From: Corynebacterium testudinoris
GTDB taxonomy: Bacteria > Actinomycetota > Actinomycetes > Mycobacteriales > Mycobacteriaceae
Direction: 5' to 3'
Assembly: GCF_001021045.1 (NCBI RefSeq)
Contig: NZ_CP011545.1
Location: 186,001 to 250,000 of the forward strand
DNA: 64,000 nucleotides
Part shown: positions 57,228 through 64,000 of the stretch, piece by piece
Layout of the letters: each line of letters starts with the position of its first letter
How positions within the stretch are numbered: position 1 is the stretch's first letter
Made by a program: the position numbers and the translations under genes
Notes under the pieces: model-generated
The model's database searches: none
Told to the model about the DNA's origin: nothing
Seen by the model: only the letters and a program-made list of their open reading frames with translations

Positions 57228-59606
57228 CTAAATCCCGAAGGCGTCGCGCAGCTGCTCACGCAACTGCTCGATGTCTCCGTCGGTGATGCCCGGGATGCCC
57301 TCTAGTCCAGCCGCGGGGTCGTCGTCGTTGGTGGGACGTGGGGGTGCGGCACCATCGGAGATTTCCAGGACCACCGTGCCACCGTCGCGAAGCAAACCGG
57401 ATTCCGGGACTGCCTGGATGACCCGCCCACGCGGGGTGCCATTGCCGGGGACAGTGCGGGTGGTGACCTGGTAGCCGCGCTGCTGCAGCATGCTGCGGGC
57501 GCTTTGTTCGTCGAGCCCGGCGGCGTCGGCAAGCGTGGAGTAGGTGGTGCCGCTGTTGAACTTGGCGTCGTACGCCGGAAGCCCGGAATTGAGCGCCGCG
57601 GGGACGCGGTTGGCGGTCTGGAACCAGGAATTGGCGGCCTCGTTGCCGCCGTAGAGGTTGCCGTAACCACACTGGCGGACCGGGCCGGTGCACAGCGGGG
57701 AGATCGAGGTGCCATCGTTGTAGATGTAAGGAGCGGCGGAGAAACCGGTGTTGAAGCCGAGGAAGGCGGAGGACTGGTAGGACTCCGTGGTGCCGGTCTT
57801 CGCGGCGATGGTGGAGCTCCAACCGTTGGCGTTGGCGGCCCCGGAGCCGGTGCCGATCTTCGAGTCGGCGGACATCGCGGCGGCGAGGGCATCGGCGACC
57901 CCGGGGTCGACGGCATCTTCACAGTCGGGGCGGTCGAGGTAAATCTCTTGCCCGTCCTTGTCGGTCACCTTGGCAATGGGGTTGGGTTCGCACCAACGGC
58001 CCGAGGAGGCGATGGTGGCGCCCACGTTGGACAGCTCCAGGGGGTTCACGGCGGTGGGGCCGAGGGTGTAGGAACCGAGGTTGGACTCTTTAAAGAACTG
58101 AGCGATGGACTGGTTGCCGTCGTAGCTGCCAGCGACGTCGTAGCTGCGCAAGCCCATCTTCACGGACATGTCCACGACCGCGGGCACGCCCACCTGCTCG
58201 ATGAGCTTGATGAAGGTGGTGTTGGGGGAATAAGCCAAGGCGTCCTGGAGGCTCATCCGCGGCTTGTACGTTCCGGAGTTTTCCACGCAATAGGTGTTCG
58301 CGGGGCAGTTCGCGGCGCCGCCACTTCCAAGGCCACGCGCCTCATAGCGGGCGGGCACATCCAACACGGTGTTAATGCCCATGCCCTGGTCAATCGCAGC
58401 TGCGGCGGTGAAAATCTTGAACACCGAGCCAGCGCCATTGCCCACCATCGACGTCGGCTGCGGCAGCATGGTCTCCCCGGCATCGAGGTTGAGGCCGTAG
58501 TTGCGGGACGAGGCCATGGCGAGGATGTTGCGGGAGTTCTCGCCCGGCTCCACGACGTTCATGACCTCAGCAACACCCGTGGTCATGGGGTTGACATTGT
58601 TGGAAACCGCCGTGTGGGTGGCGTCCTGGACGTCCGGGTCAAGCGTGGTGGTGATGGTGTACCCACCGGCGAGCAGCTGATCCCGGCTGAGCCCCTTGGA
58701 ATCGAGGTAAGTGAGCGCATAATCGCAGAAGAATCCCCGATCGCCGGCCGTGATGCAGCCATTGGGCAACGTCGCGGGAGACTCGAGTACCCCGAGGGGT
58801 TCCGCGGCATAAGCATCCGCGTCCTCCTGCGATAAGTGTCCGTTGGAGACCAGCGTCTGCAGGACCGTATTGCGGCGGGCCGTCGCACCGTCTGGGTTGG
58901 TGTAGGGATTGAGCCCTTCCGAGGACTGCACCATGCCGGCCAGCAACGCCGACTGGGGGATGTTGAGTTCCGCGGCCGAAATGCCGAAGTAGGTCTGCGC
59001 CGCTGCCTCGATGCCGTAGGCGTGATTGCCAAAGGGAACGAGGTTGAGATAGCTCGTGAGGATCTCGTCTTTGCTCAGGCGACGATCCAAGTCGGACGCC
59101 ATCCGCATTTCCCGCAGCTTGCGGGGGATGGACTGTTCGACGGCCGCGGCCTGGGCGTCTGCGTCATCAGCGTGGACGAGCAGGAGGTAATTCTTCACAT
59201 ACTGCTGGTTAAGCGTCGAGGCGCCCTGTTCCACTCCGCCGGCCAGCACGTTGGTAACCAACGCGCGGGCGGTACCTTGAATATCCACCCCGTCGTGTTC
59301 GTAAAAGCGGTGATCTTCCACCGACACGATGGCGTCTTTCATGTACGGCGAGATCTGATCCGGCTGCACGGGGTAGCGGCGCTGCTGGTACAGCCACGCC
59401 ATGGGGGCCCCGGTGGAGTCAGTGATGGTGGTGACCCCGGGTGTCACCCCCTCAGTGAGGTCGGCCAGATTGGATTGCATGGTCTCATTCGTTCGGGCGA
59501 TAGCAATGCCCGAAATGCCCGCGACGGGGGCGAGCGCGAGAGCGGCGGCCACGCCGGCAGCGGCGGTGGCGGCAAGCATCTTTGCCAGGGATTTTGAAAC
59601 AGACAC
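57228..59606 (-). CDS. pbp1a: Class A penicillin-binding protein with PASTA domain
   Basis: A 792-residue enzyme that builds and cross-links peptidoglycan. After an N-terminal helix comes the transglycosylase domain with VSVEDHRFYEHDGVD and the QGASTLNQQYVKN motif; the transpeptidase domain has GSVFKIF (SxxK), YSPNTTF (SxN) and AAKTGTTESYQSSAF (KTG). A PASTA-like domain near the C-terminus reads LDEQSARSMLQQRGYQV. It is next to whcA, as pbp1a is in C. glutamicum. The GTG at 59606 has AAAGGA and starts the conserved N-terminus; the longer frame is not used. Confidence 0.93.
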   Translation of the reverse strand: MSVSKSLAKMLAATAAAGVAAALALAPVAGISGIAIARTNETMQSNLADLTEGVTPGVTTITDSTGAPMAWLYQQRRYPVQPDQISPYMKDAIVSVEDHRFYEHDGVDIQGTARALVTNVLAGGVEQGASTLNQQYVKNYLLLVHADDADAQAAAVEQSIPRKLREMRMASDLDRRLSKDEILTSYLNLVPFGNHAYGIEAAAQTYFGISAAELNIPQSALLAGMVQSSEGLNPYTNPDGATARRNTVLQTLVSNGHLSQEDADAYAAEPLGVLESPATLPNGCITAGDRGFFCDYALTYLDSKGLSRDQLLAGGYTITTTLDPDVQDATHTAVSNNVNPMTTGVAEVMNVVEPGENSRNILAMASSRNYGLNLDAGETMLPQPTSMVGNGAGSVFKIFTAAAAIDQGMGINTVLDVPARYEARGLGSGGAANCPANTYCVENSGTYKPRMSLQDALAYSPNTTFIKLIEQVGVPAVVDMSVKMGLRSYDVAGSYDGNQSIAQFFKESNLGSYTLGPTAVNPLELSNVGATIASSGRWCEPNPIAKVTDKDGQEIYLDRPDCEDAVDPGVADALAAAMSADSKIGTGSGAANANGWSSTIAAKTGTTESYQSSAFLGFNTGFSAAPYIYNDGTSISPLCTGPVRQCGYGNLYGGNEAANSWFQTANRVPAALNSGLPAYDAKFNSGTTYSTLADAAGLDEQSARSMLQQRGYQVTTRTVPGNGTPRGRVIQAVPESGLLRDGGTVVLEISDGAAPPRPTNDDDPAAGLEGIPGITDGDIEQLREQLRDAFGI

Positions 59607-59761
59607 GTCCTTTACCCTACGCAGACAATGGGGGAGGGGGGAACTATTGATTCCCCCTAGAAGTGTGACATATTCGACTTCGTGCAAAGCGTGTGAATAC
59701 ACTAACTTGCACAGCATTGATCGGGTCTCGAGCAAAACTGGCCCTTCGAAAGGAGCGCACA

Positions 59762-60112
59762 ATGGTAGGAACGATCACCGGCGGTTCACCCTCCGGAGAC
59801 CTCCTCCAGGCTTCGGCGGATCAAGAATCCCTGTGTTTTGAGCGGGGAGAGTGGATCACGCAGGCTAAGTGCCGCTCGGGCGATCCGGATGCCCTCTTCG
59901 TGCGCGGGGCGGAGCAGCGCAAAGCGGCCGTCATTTGCCGCCACTGCCCCGTGGTCATTGAATGTCGGGCGGATGCGCTGGACAACAAGGTCGAGTTCGG
60001 CGTGTGGGGTGGCCTTACTGAGCGTCAGCGCCGTGCCCTGCTTCGCAAGAATCCGCACATTGACAGCTGGGCGGAGTTCCTCGCTGCGGGCGGGGAGATA
60101 GACGGCCTCTGA
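59762..60112 (+). CDS. whcA: WhiB-family iron-sulfur regulator WhcA
   Basis: A 116-residue WhiB protein. Four Cys bind an Fe-S cluster: AKCRSGDPDALF, then C and C in VICRHCPVVIEC. GVWGGLTERQRRALLRKN is the WhiB signature plus the basic DNA-binding part. WhcA controls oxidative stress genes in C. glutamicum and is next to pbp1a there. GAAAGGAG precedes the ATG. Confidence 0.92.
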   Translation: MVGTITGGSPSGDLLQASADQESLCFERGEWITQAKCRSGDPDALFVRGAEQRKAAVICRHCPVVIECRADALDNKVEFGVWGGLTERQRRALLRKNPHIDSWAEFLAAGGEIDGL

Positions 60113-60148
60113 GCTGGCGGCTCCGTTTATGGCAGGTACTGTGGTCCC

Positions 60149-60304
60149 ATGACTAATTGGGAATACGCCACCGTTCCGCTTCTTACCCACGCCACCAAGC
60201 AGATCCTGGATTCTTGGGGTGAAGATGGCTGGGAGCTCGTCACCGTCGTGCCGGGACCGAACCCGGAGAATGTCGTCGCGTACATGAAGCGGGAGAAGAA
60301 CTAA
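60149..60304 (+). CDS. Small DUF4177-like protein
   Basis: A 51-residue protein too short for ordinary calls: MTNWEYATVPLLTHATKQIL, then a WGEDGWELVTVVPG region and a YMKREKN end. The WEY and DGWELV motifs are of the DUF4177 kind. TACTGT at 60137-60142 ends six bases before the ATG (leaderless). It lies three bases before the RidA gene. Confidence 0.85.
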   Translation: MTNWEYATVPLLTHATKQILDSWGEDGWELVTVVPGPNPENVVAYMKREKN

Positions 60305-60307
60305 GCC

Positions 60308-60778
60308 ATGGCTACGACTGATCGCTGGTCTGATCGCTTGGCAGAACTTGGCGTCACCCTCCCGGCGGTGGCTGCCCCCGTTGCCGCGTATGTTCCCGCT
60401 GTCCGTGTTGGTAATCAGGTGTGGACCTCGGGTCAGCTTCCCTTCGTGGAGGGGGCGCTTCCCGCCACCGGCAAAGTCGGTGGTGCGGTGACTGCGGACG
60501 ATGCGCAGGGCTATGCCCGCCTGTGTGCGTTGAATGCGTTGGCGGCTGTTGATGCTCTCGTGGGCATCGATAACGTCACCCGCGTGCTCAAGATCGTCGG
60601 GTTTGTCGCCTCCGCCGAGGGGTTCACCGGTCAGCCGGGCGTGGTCAACGGCGCCTCCACTCTCATCGGGGAGGTCTTCGGTGAAGCCGGCGCACATGCT
60701 CGTTCCGCTGTGGGCGTTGCCGAACTTCCCTTGGGCGCCCCGGTTGAGGTGGAAATTGTTGTTGAGGTCGCTGAGTAA
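60308..60778 (+). CDS. RidA/YjgF-family protein
   Basis: A 156-residue member of the RidA group, slightly longer than the 125-residue core: VGNQVWTSGQLPFVEG, LNALAAVDALVGIDNVTRVLK and LPLGAPVEVEIVVEV. RidA proteins deaminate reactive enamines; this divergent subgroup is less studied. Three bases follow the DUF4177 gene, so they are co-transcribed. Confidence 0.88.
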   Translation: MATTDRWSDRLAELGVTLPAVAAPVAAYVPAVRVGNQVWTSGQLPFVEGALPATGKVGGAVTADDAQGYARLCALNALAAVDALVGIDNVTRVLKIVGFVASAEGFTGQPGVVNGASTLIGEVFGEAGAHARSAVGVAELPLGAPVEVEIVVEVAE

Positions 60779-60828
60779 TTTCTTCGCTGGGTTCGGCCGC
60801 ACCGGCAATGGGCGCTAAGCTGGTGGCC

Positions 60829-61647
60829 ATGGAGCATCCCGCCTATAGCCAGCTTCGACCAGTCACCGATTCCGTGGCTGTCGTCCTGTGTCCCAACCCG
60901 GGTTACGCTGCCCTGGAGGGCACAAATTCTTGGGTTATCCGAGCTGCCGGCGATCCCCGCAGCATCGTCATCGATCCCGGCCCGGAAGACGAGGGCCACC
61001 TCAACGTCCTCGGCGCGAAGGCCTCGGAGGTCGCGCTGATCCTCCTCACGCATCGGCACTACGATCACGCTGATGGCGCTCAGCGCTTCCGCCAGCTCAC
61101 GGGCGCACCGGTGCGGGCTTTCGATCCGTCCTATTGCAGCACGGGTCAGACCCCGCTGGTGGACGGCGAGGTGGTGACCGTCGACGGCGTCACCCCGCAG
61201 ATCGAGGTGGTGTACTCCCCGGGTCACACGAGCGATTCCGCGACGTTTTTCATCTGGTCTGGCGTCCCCCATGAGTCGAACTTGGAGGGGATCATCACCG
61301 GCGATACCATCGCTGGCCGCCACACCACGATGATCTCGGAGACGGACGGCGATCTGGGGCAGTACCTGCAGACGCTGCACATGCTCGAGGAGCGCGGCAA
61401 GGACGTCATGCTTCTCCCGGGTCACGGCCCGGAGGGCAAGGATCTCTCGGCTTACGCGCGCAAGTACATTGATCGTCGCCAGCACCGCATCGATCAGATC
61501 AAGGACGTCCAGGCCCGGTTGGGCGAAGATGTTGATTTGAAGACGATGATCGATGAGATGTATGACGACGTCGATCCGGTTCTGCGGCACGCGGCGGAGC
61601 AGTCCACCCGCGTTGCCCTGCGTTACCTGAAAGATCAGCAAGCCTAA
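60829..61647 (+). CDS. MBL-fold metallo-hydrolase
   Basis: A 272-residue beta-lactamase-fold hydrolase. Metal motif LILLTHRHYDHADGA (HxHxDH), VVYSPGHTSDSATFF, GDTIAGRHTTM, and LLPGHGPEG are in order, as in the LACTB2/glyoxalase II group. Substrate unknown. The frame is open from 60808, but TAAGCT (60816-60821) precedes the ATG at 60829 by seven bases. Confidence 0.88.
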   Translation: MEHPAYSQLRPVTDSVAVVLCPNPGYAALEGTNSWVIRAAGDPRSIVIDPGPEDEGHLNVLGAKASEVALILLTHRHYDHADGAQRFRQLTGAPVRAFDPSYCSTGQTPLVDGEVVTVDGVTPQIEVVYSPGHTSDSATFFIWSGVPHESNLEGIITGDTIAGRHTTMISETDGDLGQYLQTLHMLEERGKDVMLLPGHGPEGKDLSAYARKYIDRRQHRIDQIKDVQARLGEDVDLKTMIDEMYDDVDPVLRHAAEQSTRVALRYLKDQQA

Positions 61648-61657
61648 AGCGCGCAAC

Positions 61658-61696
61658 AAAGCCCGCCTCTCTTCAATCAGGGAGGCGGGCTTTTTC
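61658..61696. terminator. Terminator between the MBL gene and glxR
   Basis: AGCCCGCCTC and GAGGCGGGCT form the stem, followed by TTTTTC on the rightward strand; on the other strand a T run follows as well, so both convergent genes can end here. Confidence 0.9.
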
Positions 61697-61712
61697 TGTT
61701 GCTGTAGCGGAG

Positions 61713-62396
61713 CTAGCGGGCGCGGCGCGCCAGGTGCTCGGTGTCCACGATGAGGACGGACTTGCCTTCGAGGCGGATCCACCCGCGGTGGGCGAAGGTG
61801 GCCAGGGCCTTGTTCACGGTCTCCCGGGAGGCGCCGACCAGCTGGGCGATCTCTTCCTGGGTGAGGTCGTGGTTGACGCGCAGGGCGCCACCTTCCTGCG
61901 AGCCGAAGCGGTTGGCCAGCTGGAGAAGGGTCTTGGCCACGCGGCCCGGGACGTCAGTGAAGATGAGGTCAGCGAGGGAGGCGTTGGTGCGGCGCAGGCG
62001 GCGGGCGAGGACGCGGAGGAGCTGCTGGGCGATCTCCGGGTGATCGGTGACCCACTGCTTGAGCATCTCCGAGTTCATCGTGGCGGCCTGGACCTCGGTG
62101 ACGCACACGGCGGAGGAGGTGCGCGGGCCGGGATCGAAGATGGACAGCTCGCCGAACATGTCGGAGGGGCCCATGACGGTGAGGAGGTTCTCGCGGCCGT
62201 CGGAAGCATGACGGGCGAGCTTCACCTTGCCGGTGGTGATGATATAAAGGCGGTCGCCGGGCTCGCCTTCCTCAAAGATGATGGTTCCGCGGGGAAAGCG
62301 AACGGTTTCCATGTCCTGGATCAGGTTGCTCACGGCAACGGGATCCACCCCCTGGAAGATTCCGGCTCGCGACAGGATCTCCTGTACACCTTCCAC
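61713..62396 (-). CDS. glxR: cAMP-dependent global regulator GlxR
   Basis: A CRP/FNR regulator of 227 residues from the GTG at 62396, the same length as C. glutamicum GlxR and almost identical in the parts I remember. cAMP domain: [23 protein letters not shown]-binding helix: [24 protein letters not shown]. It controls carbon, nitrogen and respiratory genes. The frame is open 39 codons upstream, but they look non-coding. A probable target is at 10078-10093. Confidence 0.95.
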   Translation of the reverse strand: MEGVQEILSRAGIFQGVDPVAVSNLIQDMETVRFPRGTIIFEEGEPGDRLYIITTGKVKLARHASDGRENLLTVMGPSDMFGELSIFDPGPRTSSAVCVTEVQAATMNSEMLKQWVTDHPEIAQQLLRVLARRLRRTNASLADLIFTDVPGRVAKTLLQLANRFGSQEGGALRVNHDLTQEEIAQLVGASRETVNKALATFAHRGWIRLEGKSVLIVDTEHLARRAR

Positions 62397-62647
62397 TATG
62401 TGCTCCTCGGTGCTAATCGTATTGTGCGCCGGGAGTGTCAATGAGAATCTTGATAAGTCTCCAATGACGTCGAAGACCATGTGTGACTCTCGGCGCAATG
62501 TGTTCCAAACCACCCTACCGTGGAATTGGTCACTTGAGTGTGAAGATAGGGGAATTTGTCACAACTTTTCTTCAACGTAAGCGCGCGTTTATGGAGTGTT
62601 TGCCACCGGACGTGGGGTCTCCACGGCCGGTGACTAAGCTGGCCGAT

Positions 62648-63352
62648 ATGTCTTCTTCGCCGCCCACCCCGCGCCGCCCAGGCACCCACCCGGCCTCGCT
62701 GGGGCGCGAAACGGCGCTGGGTCGGACCCGCCGGGCGCGGCGGATCAATCGGACCCTGGCGGAGACTTTTCCCGATGCTGGCCCCGAGTTGGACTTTAGC
62801 AATCCGCTGGAGTTGACCGTGGCGACGATCTTGTCGGCGCAGTGCACGGATGTGCGGGTCAACCAGGTCACGCCTGAGTTGTTTCGTCGCTTTCCGACGG
62901 CCGCGCACTACGCCGCCGCCGATCCTGGCGAGATCGAAGAGATCATTCGCCCTACGGGCTTCCAGCGGGCGAAGGCACAACACCTCATCGGCATGGGGGA
63001 AACGCTGGTGGCGCGTTTCGACGGCCGCGTGCCTAAGGCCCTCGACGATCTGCTCACTCTCCCCGGGGTCGGCCGCAAAACCGCCCACGTCGTCCGCGGC
63101 AACGCCTTCGACTTGCCTGGGTTAACCGTGGATACCCACTTCGCCCGCCTGGTGAAGCGCCTCAAGCTCACCGAGGAGACCGACCCGGTGAAGATTGAGT
63201 TCGCGCTGGCGGGGATGATTGAGAAGAAGCAATGGACCCTGTTCTCCCACCGCCTCATTTTTCAGGGACGTCGGATCTGCCACGCCCGTCGGCCAGAATG
63301 CGGCGTGTGCACCATTGCCCATGACTGCCCCTCGTTTGGAGAGTTCTCATGA
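62648..63352 (+). CDS. nth: Endonuclease III (base-excision DNA repair)
   Basis: A 234-residue DNA glycosylase/AP lyase for oxidised pyrimidines. Catalytic Lys is in [12 protein letters not shown], Asp in [10 protein letters not shown]. The Fe-S cluster has [17 protein letters not shown] (four Cys, spacing 6-2-5). The frame is open far upstream, but the ATG at 62648 has TAAGCT (62635-62640) seven bases before it. It overlaps the next gene by four bases. Confidence 0.93.
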   Translation: MSSSPPTPRRPGTHPASLGRETALGRTRRARRINRTLAETFPDAGPELDFSNPLELTVATILSAQCTDVRVNQVTPELFRRFPTAAHYAAADPGEIEEIIRPTGFQRAKAQHLIGMGETLVARFDGRVPKALDDLLTLPGVGRKTAHVVRGNAFDLPGLTVDTHFARLVKRLKLTEETDPVKIEFALAGMIEKKQWTLFSHRLIFQGRRICHARRPECGVCTIAHDCPSFGEFS

Positions 63353-63942
63353 AAACCAAGCACCTGATCTGGGTCGTTCTCGGCGTCATTCTCGCCGCCG
63401 GGCTCGTCATCGCGGGGACGTGGGCAATGCTGCGGACCGTCAACTCCCCGGCCGAGCCCACCACGGTGGCGGAAGCCACCAGCCCGGAAGCAACCCCGGC
63501 ACCCGTGCCACCGCGCCCCGCCTGCCCCGCGGGCGGGGTAGGCGGGGTGGAGCTACCCTGCCTGGGCGCAGAGGGTGCGGGAGACGCGGGCGTCGATAAG
63601 CAGATAACCGTGGCCAACGTGTGGGCCTGGTGGTGCGGCCCCTGCCGGGAAGAGCTGCCCTACTTCGAGGAATTCGCGCAAGCGCACCCGGAATACAACG
63701 TCGTGGGCGTGCACGCCGACACCAACGCCGGTAACGGGGCGGCGCTCCTCACCGAGCTGGGCATTTCCCTGCCCAGCTACCAGGACGCGGACAACACCTT
63801 CGCCGGGACCCTGGGGCTGCCCGGGGTGATCCCCATTACCGTCGTATTCGACGGCGACAACCAGATCGCCATGTTCCCCCGGACCTTCACCTCGGCGGAG
63901 CAGATCTACCAGGCGGTGCAGGAAGCGGAGAACGCCCCATGA
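63349..63942 (+). CDS. Thioredoxin-like protein (TlpA/ResA type), membrane-anchored
   Basis: A 197-residue protein: an N-terminal helix ([19 protein letters not shown]), a Pro/Ala-rich linker, and a thioredoxin domain with [19 protein letters not shown] and [11 protein letters not shown], where the cis-Pro is in GVIPI. It reduces disulfides outside the membrane. Start overlaps the nth stop. Confidence 0.88.
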   Translation: MKTKHLIWVVLGVILAAGLVIAGTWAMLRTVNSPAEPTTVAEATSPEATPAPVPPRPACPAGGVGGVELPCLGAEGAGDAGVDKQITVANVWAWWCGPCREELPYFEEFAQAHPEYNVVGVHADTNAGNGAALLTELGISLPSYQDADNTFAGTLGLPGVIPITVVFDGDNQIAMFPRTFTSAEQIYQAVQEAENAP

Positions 63943-64000
63943 GTGACCTCCCCGGCCACAACATTGACCTGAGGCCCGAACACGCCCCACGGTGGATGCA
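63939..64000 (+). CDS. Probable NUDIX hydrolase/CoA pyrophosphatase, 3' truncated
   Basis: Only 20 codons are inside the window ([20 protein letters not shown]). The ATGA overlap with the thioredoxin gene supports the start. In C. glutamicum a NUDIX protein follows the nth-thioredoxin pair, so the name rests on synteny and not on this sequence. Confidence 0.35.
   Translation, partial: MSDLPGHNIDLRPEHAPRWM

Noticed and set aside
59660..59710. GlxR boxes before whcA (TGTGACATATT, TGTGAATACAC)
   Set aside because: Only one half-site of each matches; the second half-sites do not resemble TCACA.

Overview
The window is a chromosomal segment from a high-GC actinobacterium, almost certainly a Corynebacterium. 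GlxR, WhcA, SigC, the lysC-asd pair with its internal beta-subunit start, leuA with a Leu-codon leader peptide, MurT/GatD, and the sigC-katA then Mrp antiporter order all match what I know of Corynebacterium glutamicum. I see no rRNA, CRISPR array, prophage or intact insertion sequence. Most of the window is ordinary core genome with a few accessory or decayed patches.

Layout. 1-6202: end of an MMPL transporter coupled to a queuosine locus (tgt, a GHL15-like protein, a YhhQ-type precursor transporter, gluQRS). 6284-9259: a secreted surface protein, an anchored hypothetical protein and a newly recognised TmrB-like pseudogene. 9348-13135: a TetR regulator facing an operon of a 50-residue small protein, an APC permease and a flavin amine oxidase. 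13263-13580: tRNA-Ser and SRP RNA. 13647-18452: aspT, a hypothetical gene, dnaX, a YbaB protein and recR. 18453-24487: murT-gatD, an exonuclease-like BRCT protein, a DMT transporter and leuA with its leader. 24647-25506: a broken HigBA-like pair and a 30-residue peptide. 25659-31267: deoD, an MFS transporter, a PIG-V-like mannosyltransferase, lysC and asd. 31420-35014: a repeat-bearing surface protein and a DUF222/HNH protein. 35144-38850: YkvI-like transporter, sigC, katA. 38913-44784: six-gene Mrp Na+/H+ antiporter operon. 44914-54823: YhgE-like protein, then a divergent FAD protein and peptide-type ABC operon ending in a two-part CMD/peroxidase protein. 54990-64000: tRNA-Pro, metallophosphoesterase, YqeY, DedA, class A PBP, whcA, small genes, MBL hydrolase, glxR, nth, a thioredoxin-like protein and the start of a probable NUDIX gene.

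How the genes fit together. The queuosine genes describe salvage: import of a precursor, base exchange by Tgt, and glutamylation of Q-tRNA(Asp) by GluQRS. Tgt has lost all three zinc-binding cysteines. Transporter and gluQRS are read divergently from overlapping -10 hexamers. The APC permease and amine oxidase look like an amine uptake and oxidation unit, with a possible GlxR (cAMP) site and a TetR-type operator. The ABC/CMD-peroxidase locus at 46-55 kb is the best candidate for an undescribed system: importer, FAD enzyme and redox protein are all present, but the substrate is unknown.

Starts. At least fourteen genes have a TANNNT hexamer ending 6-8 nt before the start codon and no Shine-Dalgarno sequence, which is the signature of leaderless mRNA. 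I used this geometry to choose several starts.
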